Notes under the pieces: generated by a model
Databases searched by the model: none
Told to the model about the DNA's origin: nothing
What the model saw: only the letters and a program-made list of their open reading frames with translations
Part shown: one piece after another, positions 1 to 5,523 of the stretch
Numbering within the stretch: position 1 is the stretch's first letter
Layout of the letters: each line of letters opens with the position of its first letter
Origin: an uncultured Oscillospiraceae bacterium
GTDB taxonomy: Bacteria > Bacillota > Clostridia > Oscillospirales > Acutalibacteraceae
Direction: 5' to 3'
NCBI GenBank assembly: GCA_900553255.1
Contig: USCI01000061.1
Location: 1-14,952 of the forward strand
DNA length: 14,952 bases
Translations under genes and position numbers: made by a program

Positions 1-24
1 ACAAAAGAAAAAGGCGCTTCGCCT
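1..24 (-). terminator. Possible rho-independent terminator for the minus-strand kinase transcript
   Basis: Read on the minus strand, AGGCG-AAG-CGCCT forms a 5-bp stem with a 3-nt loop followed directly by TTTTTCTTTTGT. It lies about 120 bases beyond the stop codon of the minus-strand sugar kinase, which faces the partial plus-strand gene. The stem is short and the same bases may be coding on the plus strand, so this could be chance. Confidence 0.35.
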
Positions 25-69
25 GAGCAAAACGCCTCCTTCTTTGACAAGCTGAGCCGGCGCCTGTAA
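1..69 (+). CDS. C-terminal end of an unidentified protein (partial)
   Basis: Frame 1 stays open from the window edge to a TAA at 67-69, and the other two plus frames are closed (TGA at 24-26 and 45-47 in one, at 53-55 in the other). The 22 visible residues are polar and charged and end in FFDKLSRRL. The reading is supported by the strong GC hairpin with a T-rich tail whose stem begins just inside the stop region (56-80), as expected at the end of a transcription unit. Nothing can be said about function from so short a tail. A minus-strand terminator-like hairpin overlaps the same bases, so the coding call is tentative. Confidence 0.5.
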   Translation, partial: TKEKGASPEQNASFFDKLSRRL

Positions 70-88
70 AGGGCGCCGGCTTTGTTCT
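56..88 (+). terminator. Rho-independent terminator of the upstream plus-strand gene
   Basis: A perfect 9-bp stem, GCCGGCGCC (56-64) and GGCGCCGGC (72-80), encloses a 7-nt loop and is followed by TTTGTTCT (81-88). The putative stop codon TAA of the partial gene (67-69) lies inside the loop. The convergent kinase gene ends at 145. Confidence 0.75.
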
Positions 89-144
89 GCGTCTGTGGAA
101 GATTTTTACTTGCCTGCCCGTAACGGCGGGGGGCATAAGTACCG

Positions 145-1035
145 TTATTCCCGTTCGGCGAGGAAGGCTTCGGCCGCGGCGAGCACCGGGATGGAGTTGG
201 CCGCGCCCCTGACCGATACCGCGAGCGCCGCGGCGGCGGACGCGAGCCGGAGGGCGGCGGCGGGGCCGCAGCGGTCGAGCGAGGCGAAGAAGTAGCCGAG
301 GAAGGTATCGCCGGCAGCGGTGGTGTCCTGCACCGGCACGGCAAAACAGCCTGCGCGGTACACCTGGGTGCCGTCGTCATATACCGCACCGCGGCTGCCG
401 AGGGTCAGCAGGGTACCGGCCGACGGGTGGGCGGCCCGCATATGCGCGAGGATGGCGTCCGGCGCCGTTTCGCCGGTCAGCTCCGCACCCTCGATTTCGT
501 TGAGCACAAAACAGGTCACCGCATCAAGCGGGTAACCGGTCAGCTCCGGCGCAAACGGGCTGGGGTTCCACGCAATGCGCATCCCGCGCGCCTGCGCCTG
601 CCGCAGGATATGGGGGATGGCGCTGATCTCATTCTGCAGCACCAGCAGGTCGCCTTCCCCAAAATCCGCGAGCACCTCGTCGGCAAAGGCCGGCGTGATC
701 CGCTGGTTGGCACCTCCGTAAAGCAGGATGCTGTTCTGCCCTGCGGTGTCGACCTGGATGACGGCGTGGCCGCTGCTGCCGTCCACCTCGCGGACATACC
801 GGGTGTCCACCCCGCTGTCCGCGAGCATTTTCCGCAGCTCTCCGCCGTCCACACCGATGCAGCCCGCGTGGTACACCTGTGCCCCCGCGCGGGCAAGCGC
901 GAGCGACTGGTTGAGTCCCTTGCCGCCGCAAAACGTCTCCAGCCTCACGGAGGCGAGTGTTTCGCCCGGCCGCACGGCATGGTCAACGCTGTATACCAGG
1001 TCCCGGTTGAGCGATCCAAAATTCAGTACCCGCAT
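145..1035 (-). CDS. PfkB-family carbohydrate kinase, ribokinase-like
   Basis: The 296-residue protein would use ATP to phosphorylate a sugar, most likely ribose or a related pentose or nucleoside, in the cytoplasm. It carries both PfkB signatures: GGKGLNQ at residues 37-43 near the N-terminus (the ribokinase-type substrate loop) and DTTAAGDTF at 237-245, where D243 of the GD pair is the expected catalytic base and the glycines form the anion hole. N179 in VLNEIEG fits the conserved NxxE-type motif. Length matches ribokinases (about 290-310). I chose the internal ATG at 1033-1035 rather than the longer frame to 1101 because AAAGGA precedes it at good spacing, the fold begins there (MRVLNFGSLN), and the -10 box at 1069-1074 lies inside the longer version. 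It is monocistronic and converges on the gene at the window edge. Adenosine kinase or fructokinase specificity cannot be excluded. Confidence 0.85.
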   Translation of the reverse strand: MRVLNFGSLNRDLVYSVDHAVRPGETLASVRLETFCGGKGLNQSLALARAGAQVYHAGCIGVDGGELRKMLADSGVDTRYVREVDGSSGHAVIQVDTAGQNSILLYGGANQRITPAFADEVLADFGEGDLLVLQNEISAIPHILRQAQARGMRIAWNPSPFAPELTGYPLDAVTCFVLNEIEGAELTGETAPDAILAHMRAAHPSAGTLLTLGSRGAVYDDGTQVYRAGCFAVPVQDTTAAGDTFLGYFFASLDRCGPAAALRLASAAAALAVSVRGAANSIPVLAAAEAFLAERE

Positions 1036-1068
1036 CGTATTCCGTCCTTTCGTGTGGGAGATGTCTTC

Positions 1069-1077
1069 AGTATAGCA
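1069..1077 (-). promoter_or_regulatory. Extended -10 promoter of the ribokinase-like gene
   Basis: On the minus strand TGCTATACT gives an extended -10 (TG at 1076-1077, TATACT at 1069-1074), placing transcription start near 1062, about 27 bases before the kinase ATG. No good -35 lies at 17 bp (TGGTTT is the candidate), which fits an extended -10 promoter. The lipoprotein promoter at 2068-2096 has the same TATACT hexamer. Confidence 0.5.
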
Positions 1078-1161
1078 TACGCCGCGGGGAAAAACCATCA
1101 CAAAATCGGGGGATGGCCGGCAAAATTTCCGGACAGGCGGGGGACGCTGACGCAGCGGGCG

Positions 1162-1194
1162 GGCGGACAGCCCCTGCTCGTGCAGGAGTCCGCC
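1162..1194. other. Strong intergenic stem-loop
   Basis: Outer arms GGCGGAC (1162-1168) and GTCCGCC (1188-1194) and inner arms CCTGC (1173-1177) and GCAGG (1182-1186) around a TCGT tetraloop make a nearly continuous 12-bp hairpin. On the plus strand it is followed by TTTT (1195-1198). On the minus strand it lies just after the lipoprotein stop codon and before the kinase promoter, but no T-run follows in that direction. It may still end or stabilise the lipoprotein mRNA. A plus-strand terminator has no plus-strand gene to serve here. Confidence 0.5.
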
Positions 1195-1241
1195 TTTTGC
1201 CGCACGGCCGCGTGAAGGAAACGGGTTGCTGTTCGGCCGGA

Positions 1242-2030
1242 TCAGCGCCGGCGCAGGAGAAGCAGCACCAAGGCCGCCGCTGCACCTCCGGCAAGCCCCG
1301 CACCCACGAGCAAAATGGCGAGCCAGCCGACCGGAAGGGTTACGGTGCCGGCCTTTTCCGGCGTATCCGGCGGTGCGGTGGGCGAGGCGCCGGCGTCCGG
1401 TATCGCGGACTCCGGCGGGCGGGTACCGGCGGACGGGTCCTCTCCTGCGGCGTCTGTCGTGGCTGCGGGTGCGGACGACGAGCCGTCAGGGGTCAGGCGG
1501 ATTTTCGCGGTGGTTTTGCCGCCGCCGTAGCGGTAGGTCAGCAGCAGGGAATCCGCCGCCTCCCTCAGGCCGAAGCGGAACACCGCCTCGCCGCCGTCTT
1601 CCCGACGGGTCAGCTCCTCCTGCGGGAACGGCAGGCCGTATTTTTCCTCCGCCGGCAGCGCGGCGTTTCCCTGCCCGTCGGCGAGCGAAAAATGCGCCGC
1701 CCGCGGTGCGGACGACGAGGCAGGGCCGGCGTAGCGGCAGGTGATCTCCACCACCTGCCGGATGGCCGTCTCCCGGCGCACCGTTTCGCCGGAGGTATCC
1801 GCATATTCGTACACCCAGGTCTGCGGTTGGTCATCCATCACCCGCGCGCCGGTGACGGTGAGGGTCATCAGCACGCTGCCGTCGTCGATGCTGTACACCC
1901 GGATCTCGTCTGAGGCGGCGTATTCGTATTCGCGGGGGTGGTCGGTGCGCACATCCGGTACGCAGCCGGACAGCAGCAAAAGCAGTGCGGCAGGCAGCAC
2001 GGCAACGGCCAGCCGGCGGCAGTTTGGCAT
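1242..2030 (-). CDS. Lipoprotein with C-terminal transmembrane helix, unknown function
   Basis: The 262-residue protein starts with a basic-hydrophobic signal (MPNCRRL followed by a run of Ala and Leu) and a clear lipobox LSGC with the lipidated cysteine at residue 23. Residues about 35-180 form a beta-rich extracellular domain that loosely resembles the immunoglobulin-like DUF4352/DUF5067 type seen in Gram-positive lipoproteins; I cannot assign it firmly. Residues about 181-228 are a Pro/Ser/Thr/Ala linker, and residues about 236-259 are a hydrophobic helix ending in LLLLRRR, a typical stop-transfer. The start at 2028-2030 is chosen over the longer frame to 2255 because AAAGGAG lies 9-10 bases upstream and the signal peptide begins there; its own promoter also lies inside the longer version. 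Having both a lipid anchor and a C-terminal helix is unusual. It is divergent from the GH172 gene; no functional link is visible. Confidence 0.8.
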   Translation of the reverse strand: MPNCRRLAVAVLPAALLLLLSGCVPDVRTDHPREYEYAASDEIRVYSIDDGSVLMTLTVTGARVMDDQPQTWVYEYADTSGETVRRETAIRQVVEITCRYAGPASSSAPRAAHFSLADGQGNAALPAEEKYGLPFPQEELTRREDGGEAVFRFGLREAADSLLLTYRYGGGKTTAKIRLTPDGSSSAPAATTDAAGEDPSAGTRPPESAIPDAGASPTAPPDTPEKAGTVTLPVGWLAILLVGAGLAGGAAAALVLLLLRRR

Positions 2031-2067
2031 AGGCTCCGCTCCTTTCGGGCACCATTCTTCGTCTTCC

Positions 2068-2096
2068 AGTATAGGCGCGGGCTTCGGCGCCGGCAA
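2068..2096 (-). promoter_or_regulatory. Promoter of the lipoprotein gene
   Basis: On the minus strand TTGCCG (2091-2096, four of six matches to the -35 consensus) is spaced exactly 17 bp from TATACT (2068-2073, five of six). Transcription would begin near 2061, giving a leader of about 30 bases that includes the AAAGGAG site. Confidence 0.55.
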
Positions 2097-2106
2097 GCCA
2101 CAAAGC

Positions 2107-2123
2107 TGTAATACGCCGTTACA
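2107..2123. promoter_or_regulatory. Small inverted repeat in the divergent promoter region
   Basis: TGTAA (2107-2111) and TTACA (2119-2123) form a 5-bp inverted repeat with a 7-bp centre, upstream of both divergent promoters. This is the geometry of a dimeric repressor site, but the arms are short and no second copy was found in the window. Confidence 0.2.
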
Positions 2124-2142
2124 ATTTTGTTTTCTGCCAGTC

Positions 2143-2202
2143 AAAAAATAATAATCAAAAATAAACAACAGTACTTGACAGTCAGAAACGAAATGATATA
2201 AT
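2143..2202 (+). promoter_or_regulatory. Consensus vegetative promoter of the GH172 gene with A-rich upstream element
   Basis: TTGACA (2175-2180) and TATAAT (2197-2202) are both perfect consensus hexamers, 16 bp apart. Upstream, 2143-2166 is almost pure A/T with phased A-runs, like an UP element. Transcription would start near 2209, leaving a leader of about 28 bases. The whole region 2100-2220 is an AT-rich island in otherwise GC-rich DNA. A promoter this strong usually needs a repressor. Confidence 0.85.
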
Positions 2203-2214
2203 ACAAAATGAAAG
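2185..2214 (+). promoter_or_regulatory. Candidate operator repeats overlapping the GH172 promoter
   Basis: AAATGA occurs at 2191-2196 and again at 2206-2211, 15 bp apart, within the longer related stretches GAAACGAAATGA (2185-2196) and CAAAATGAAAG (2204-2214). On the minus strand these read as TTTCGTTTC-like repeats, the style of site used by several DeoR-family repressors, and a DeoR gene lies in this cluster. The boxes flank the -10 hexamer, so binding would block RNA polymerase. This is inference from pattern only. Confidence 0.3.
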
Positions 2215-2236
2215 TAAACGACAGGCGGTGGACGGT

Positions 2237-4123
2237 ATGACAGCAAAGGCGGCACGGGGGGCGGCGCGGCTGACGGATATTGCAGCGCTGCCGGTGCTTG
2301 ACGACAGTGTGCGCATCGGCTACGAGGGCAGCATTTCCAAGGCGGGCGACAACGCCGACTGGGACTGGGGGCTGTACCAGGATGAGCGGGGCGAGTGGGT
2401 GCTCATGGAGGCGGACGGGCCCGGGTGCATTTTCAACTTCACCCAGCATCGCTACCCGACCAGCGAAACGCCGGTTTTCCGGTTTTACTTCGATCATGCC
2501 GAGCAGCCGCAGTTTACCATAACGCCGGCGGAGTTCGGGAAAAAGGCGCCCTTCCTGCGCCCACTTGCCGATAAATACGTGGGGCCGGAGGATAGCGGCC
2601 GCGGCCCGATCTGGGTGGTGCGCAGCTTTGTGCCGATGGCGTTCACCACCCACTGCAAAATCACCTCGTCGATCAAGCTCGAGGGGGCGGACAAGGCCAA
2701 AGGCGAGGGCGGCTGGGGGCACGTGACCTACCAGCTGTATCCGGATGCGGCGGGGCTTGCGCCCTTTGACCCGACGATGGATATGGCGGCGCCGGCGCAG
2801 CGGTATGCCGAAGGGCTGCCGGTATCGGGGCGCACCGCCGCACAGGGCGGCTTCCGGCTGCCGGCCGGCGGGTCCCGGACGGTGCTCGACGAAAACGGGC
2901 GCGGCGCGGTGACCGCGATCCGGGCGGTGCTGCGGGATTTTGACCCGGCGCAGCTCGGCAGCCTGTGGATCCGGCTGTTTTACGACGGCTATGAGGCGCC
3001 GTTCGTGCAGGCGCCGCTGGGCACCTTTTTCGGCTGCGAATACGGCGCGACGCCGGCTGCGCTGCGCACGGCGCTGCTCACCTTCGACATCACGGGGCGG
3101 GACGCGGTGCTGGAAAACCGCTTCCCGCAGCCGTTTTTCCGCCGGGTGCGCGTGGAGCTGCAAAACCGCGGGGAACACGAGGCCGTGTTCGCCGACGTGA
3201 CGGTGCACATCGACGACGCGGCGGAGTACGACCCGCGGCACACCGGGTATTTCACCGCTTCGCCCTACTATCCGAAAACCCTGAACCGCCCGGGCGAGAA
3301 CAGCGTGATCGCCGACCTTGCCGGCAGCGGGCACATGGCGTACGGCGTGCTGTCCGGCTACGGCATCACCAGCGGCGGCTGCGAGGGGGACGTGCGGGTG
3401 TTCATCGACGGCGGCCGCTCGCCTGTGGTCGAAAGCGACGGCAGCGAGAGCTGGGCCTCCTACGGCTGGGGCTTCGTCACCCCGCCGCAGGCCAACCCCT
3501 TCAGCGCCTACAACGGCGCGCCGGAGGTCAACAGCGACTGGTCGGAGGTGCGGCTGACCTTCACCGACAGCTACCCCTTCCGCCGCCGCCTGCGCTTCGA
3601 GCTTGAGCACGGCGACCACAACGACGGCGGCGGCTGCCACTCCGGGCAGGTGTTCGCCTACATGCGTCCGGAGGGCCGCATCGCGATGGTCCCGTGCGGG
3701 GAGTACGGGCCGGGGCTGCCGGGCTACCGCACCGACGGGACGGCCGCGCCGGTACACGACCGCTTTGAAAACGGCATCCACGAGCGGTATGCCGATTTCG
3801 CCTGCGTGAGCGGGATGCGCGAGACCGTGCTGACGGTGCCGCTGCCGGCGGACAACCGCGGGGTGTACCTGCAGCGGGTGTCGATGCAGGACCGCGGCCC
3901 GATGGAGGCGCTGGTGCTCGCGGACGGGCAGGAGGCGCCCGCGCACTGGCTGTATCCCGACGGCAACCCGTATTACCGGCTGCTCGAGGACGCCTACCTG
4001 CTGCCGGAGCCGTTCACCCGCGGCAAAACGCGCGTCGAGATCGCCATCCGGCCGCTGCGGGAGAGCTGGAACGAATGCCGCTACCGTGTGTATGCGCTGA
4101 TCCCGGAGGAAACGGACGCCTGA
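2237..4123 (+). CDS. GH172 (DUF2961) family glycoside hydrolase
   Basis: The 628-residue protein belongs to the DUF2961 family, founded as GH172 on a difructose dianhydride I synthase/hydrolase and later extended to D-arabinofuranosidases. Jelly-roll strands show as EADGPGCIFNF (58-68), TPVFRFYFD (78-86), FVPMAFTTHCKI (131-142) and LWIRLFYDGYEAPFVQAPLGTFFG (243-266). The catalytic block is EGDVRVFIDG (383-392) followed by GSESWASYGWGF (402-413). E383 and E404 are 21 residues apart, the same spacing as the two catalytic glutamates of the founding enzyme (E270/E291, from memory). A third beta domain with a C-terminal RYRVYAL-type strand completes it. There is no signal peptide, so it should act in the cytoplasm on imported furanoside oligosaccharides. 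The ATG at 2237 is preferred to an in-frame GTG at 2228, whose AGG box would be only 2 bases away. The stop codon lies within an 18-bp repeat that is found again at 4401. The exact substrate is unknown. Confidence 0.85.
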   Translation: MTAKAARGAARLTDIAALPVLDDSVRIGYEGSISKAGDNADWDWGLYQDERGEWVLMEADGPGCIFNFTQHRYPTSETPVFRFYFDHAEQPQFTITPAEFGKKAPFLRPLADKYVGPEDSGRGPIWVVRSFVPMAFTTHCKITSSIKLEGADKAKGEGGWGHVTYQLYPDAAGLAPFDPTMDMAAPAQRYAEGLPVSGRTAAQGGFRLPAGGSRTVLDENGRGAVTAIRAVLRDFDPAQLGSLWIRLFYDGYEAPFVQAPLGTFFGCEYGATPAALRTALLTFDITGRDAVLENRFPQPFFRRVRVELQNRGEHEAVFADVTVHIDDAAEYDPRHTGYFTASPYYPKTLNRPGENSVIADLAGSGHMAYGVLSGYGITSGGCEGDVRVFIDGGRSPVVESDGSESWASYGWGFVTPPQANPFSAYNGAPEVNSDWSEVRLTFTDSYPFRRRLRFELEHGDHNDGGGCHSGQVFAYMRPEGRIAMVPCGEYGPGLPGYRTDGTAAPVHDRFENGIHERYADFACVSGMRETVLTVPLPADNRGVYLQRVSMQDRGPMEALVLADGQEAPAHWLYPDGNPYYRLLEDAYLLPEPFTRGKTRVEIAIRPLRESWNECRYRVYALIPEETDA

Positions 4124-4131
4124 GAGCGTCT
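4114..4131 (+). repeat. 18-bp direct repeat, left copy (putative target duplication)
   Basis: GGACGCCTGAGAGCGTCT is identical, with no mismatch, to 4401-4418. This copy contains the final codons and TGA stop (4121-4123) of the GH172 gene and directly abuts the left end of the hairpin element. The flanking bases differ (C at 4113 versus G at 4400; C at 4132 versus G at 4419), so the repeat is exactly 18 bp. Confidence 0.85.
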
Positions 4132-4400
4132 CAGACTGTCAAAAAAGTCGTTTCGCAAAAAATAGTGCACAAAAAGTTTTCGCCGGCCTTTTCCAAAAGG
4201 CCGCAGATTCCAAAGGCAGAGCCTTTGGTCGCGTCCCGCCGGACGCGAAATCCTTTGCTTTCATAAGGATCAGGAAGGGAGACGCAACAGCCCGGTGGGC
4301 TGTTGCGTCGTGGGAAACCCTATCAAGGGGTTTCCCGATGCGGCGTCTCACGCCGCATTTGGTCAACCTGCTATCTGCCAACCAGTTTTTCGACACGCTG
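4132..4400. mobile_element. MITE-like non-coding insertion with terminal inverted repeats and hairpins
   Basis: This 269-bp stretch sits exactly between two copies of an 18-bp direct repeat. Its left end CAGACTGTCAAAAAAGT and the reverse complement of its right end CAGCGTGTCGAAAAACT agree at 12 or more of 17 positions, so the direct repeats and the inverted termini define the same boundaries independently. The interior has seven perfect hairpins and no convincing gene. It therefore looks like a non-autonomous transposable or palindromic intergenic element whose insertion duplicated 18 bp of target. Long target duplications of this size are known for a few transposase groups, for example some IS1634/IS1549-like and IS1630-type elements, but no transposase is visible here and the family is unassigned. 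An alternative is an 18-bp-mediated recombination event. Confidence 0.65.
4184..4358. other. Array of seven consecutive hairpins inside the inserted element
   Basis: Perfect arms: CGGCCTTTT/AAAAGGCCG (4184-4203), CCAAAGGC/GCCTTTGG (4210-4228), TCGCGTCC/GGACGCGA (4229-4248), ATCCTT/AAGGAT (4250-4270), GACGCAACAGCCC/GGGCTGTTGCGTC (4281-4309, 13 bp, 3-nt loop), GGGAAACCC/GGGTTTCCC (4312-4336) and ATGCGGCGT/ACGCCGCAT (4338-4358). The stems share no common sequence, so structure rather than sequence appears to be preserved. They occupy nearly all of 175 bases with gaps of 0-10 bases. Transcribed in either direction this would be a highly folded RNA. None has a good T-run, so they are not ordinary terminators. 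Possible roles are an mRNA stabilising/attenuating segment, a protein-binding RNA, or transposition-related folding. Confidence 0.75.
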
Positions 4401-4418
4401 GGACGCCTGAGAGCGTCT
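4401..4418 (+). repeat. 18-bp direct repeat, right copy (putative target duplication)
   Basis: Identical to 4114-4131. Its last five bases form part of the 5' arm of the hairpin terminator at 4414-4442, which suggests that before insertion the GH172 stop codon was immediately followed by this terminator. Confidence 0.85.
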
Positions 4419-4442
4419 GCCGCTTTCGGACGGGTTTTATTT
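4414..4442 (+). terminator. Hairpin terminator, probably the original GH172 terminator
   Basis: CGTCTG (4414-4419) pairs with CGGACG (4427-4432; five Watson-Crick pairs plus one T-G) across a 7-nt loop and is followed by GGTTTTATTT (4433-4442). If the hairpin element is removed, the stem starts about 10 bases after the GH172 stop. It ends only about 20 bases before the next ATG, so it could also act as a leaky terminator or attenuator for the downstream operon. Confidence 0.5.
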
Positions 4443-4462
4443 CAGAAAGGAATGGTTGCCCC

Positions 4463-5500
4463 ATGAAGAACGCCAAACTATCCGTCGCGCTCATCGGCGC
4501 CGGCCGAGCCGGCATGATCCATGCGCGCAATTTCAAGGCGGGCGTGCCGCACGCCCGGATTGTCGCGGTCGCCGACCCGGTGGAGGAGGCGGCGCAGGCC
4601 GCCTGCCGCGAGCTGGAGATCGACCGGTACGAAACCGATTACCGCCGGCTGCTTGAGGACGACGCCATCGATGCGGTGATCGTCGTCACCCCGACCAAGT
4701 ACCACTGCGAGATCGCGGTGGCCGCCGCCAAAGCGGGCAAGCACATCCTGTGCGAAAAGCCGATGGCGATGACCGTCGAGGAATGCAACGAGATGGACCG
4801 CGCCGCCAAGGAAAACGGCGTCAAGCTGCAGCTCGCGTTCATGCGGCGGTTCGACGCCTCCTTCGTGCAGGCGAAAAAGCTGGTCGACGAGGGCGCCATC
4901 GGCGACGTGGTGATGGTGCGCTCCAACACCCGCGGGCCGAGTATCCCGAAGCCGTGGATGTACGACATCCGCAAGAGCAACGGTCCGCTCGCCGAGGTCA
5001 ACAGCCACGACATCGACACCCTGCGCTGGTTCACCGGCAGCGATTTCGCGTCGCTGTACGCCATCGGCGGCAACTACCGCTGCCCCGATGCGAAGGCCGA
5101 TTTCCCCGACTTTTACGACAATGTGGTGCTCACCGGCTCCTTTCGCAACGGCTGCCAAGGCATTATCGACGGCGCGCAAGGGGTGCTGTACGGCTACGAC
5201 GCCCGCGCCGAGATCCTCGGCACCAAGGGCTGCATCTACCTCGGCCAGACGAAGGAAAACACCGTCACCCTGTGCTCGTCGAACATGCTGCGCACCGAGG
5301 AGTACATGAACAGCTGGAAGTACCTCTTCCGGGAGGCGTATCTCGAGGAGGACAAGGCGTTCGCCGCCGCCGTGCTCGAGGACAGCGAGCCGCTGATCAC
5401 CGCCTACGACGGCAAGATGGCGGTGCTTACCGTCAACGCCGGGAACCTGTCCATCCGGGAAAAGCGCATCGTCCATATTGACGGCGACCGTCTCGTGTAA
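4463..5500 (+). CDS. Gfo/Idh/MocA family oxidoreductase (inositol 2-dehydrogenase-like)
   Basis: The 345-residue cytoplasmic NAD(P)-dependent enzyme would oxidise or reduce a hydroxyl of a sugar, sugar acid or cyclitol. The N-terminal Rossmann fold starts with GAGRAG (12-17), and the family lysine lies in CEKPMAMT (K99). The C-terminal alpha/beta domain has the active-site helix NSHDIDTLRWF (180-190) with H182. In inositol dehydrogenases this is preceded by Asp four residues upstream of the His; here that position is Glu (E178, in LAEVNSH). Length is typical (330-350). The start at 4463 follows AAAGGA at 4446-4451; a longer upstream frame would run into the hairpin element and is rejected. 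It is the first gene of a seven-gene set, with 23 bases to the next gene. I see no convincing promoter directly upstream. Substrate is uncertain; iolG would be an over-call. Confidence 0.85.
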   Translation: MKNAKLSVALIGAGRAGMIHARNFKAGVPHARIVAVADPVEEAAQAACRELEIDRYETDYRRLLEDDAIDAVIVVTPTKYHCEIAVAAAKAGKHILCEKPMAMTVEECNEMDRAAKENGVKLQLAFMRRFDASFVQAKKLVDEGAIGDVVMVRSNTRGPSIPKPWMYDIRKSNGPLAEVNSHDIDTLRWFTGSDFASLYAIGGNYRCPDAKADFPDFYDNVVLTGSFRNGCQGIIDGAQGVLYGYDARAEILGTKGCIYLGQTKENTVTLCSSNMLRTEEYMNSWKYLFREAYLEEDKAFAAAVLEDSEPLITAYDGKMAVLTVNAGNLSIREKRIVHIDGDRLV

Positions 5501-5523
5501 TAGAGTAGGAGGAGAACATACCT

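Noticed and set aside
110..135. Hairpin just after the kinase stop codon as its terminator
   Set aside because: Only 4 bp pair without mismatches and no T-run follows on the minus strand.
427..1215. Long plus-strand open frame opposite the ribokinase-like gene
   Set aside because: Arises from GC-rich third positions; no SD and no recognisable motifs, while the minus frame has both PfkB signatures.
2141..3946. 601-codon minus-strand open frame over the GH172 gene
   Set aside because: Shadow of the plus-strand gene: composition is rich in Arg, His, Pro and Val and no domain is visible; the plus frame has the GH172 motifs and a consensus promoter.
4184..4358. CRISPR array
   Set aside because: The repeated units are hairpins of different sequence with no common direct repeat or spacers.
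4359..4364. TTGGTC as a -35 box for the operon
   Set aside because: No acceptable -10 hexamer at 16-18 bp downstream.
4139..4396. 85-codon minus-strand frame inside the hairpin element
   Set aside because: It lies wholly across the seven hairpins, has no SD and no transposase-like features.
4441..4455. Operator shared with the 2181-2196 region (both contain TCAGAAA followed by GAA)
   Set aside because: In this copy the similarity overlaps the ribosome binding site and is only about ten bases, so chance is likely.
4295..4462. N-terminal extension of the Gfo/Idh gene back into the hairpin element
   Set aside because: The open frame is accidental; AAAGGA before 4463 and the family N-terminus set the start there.
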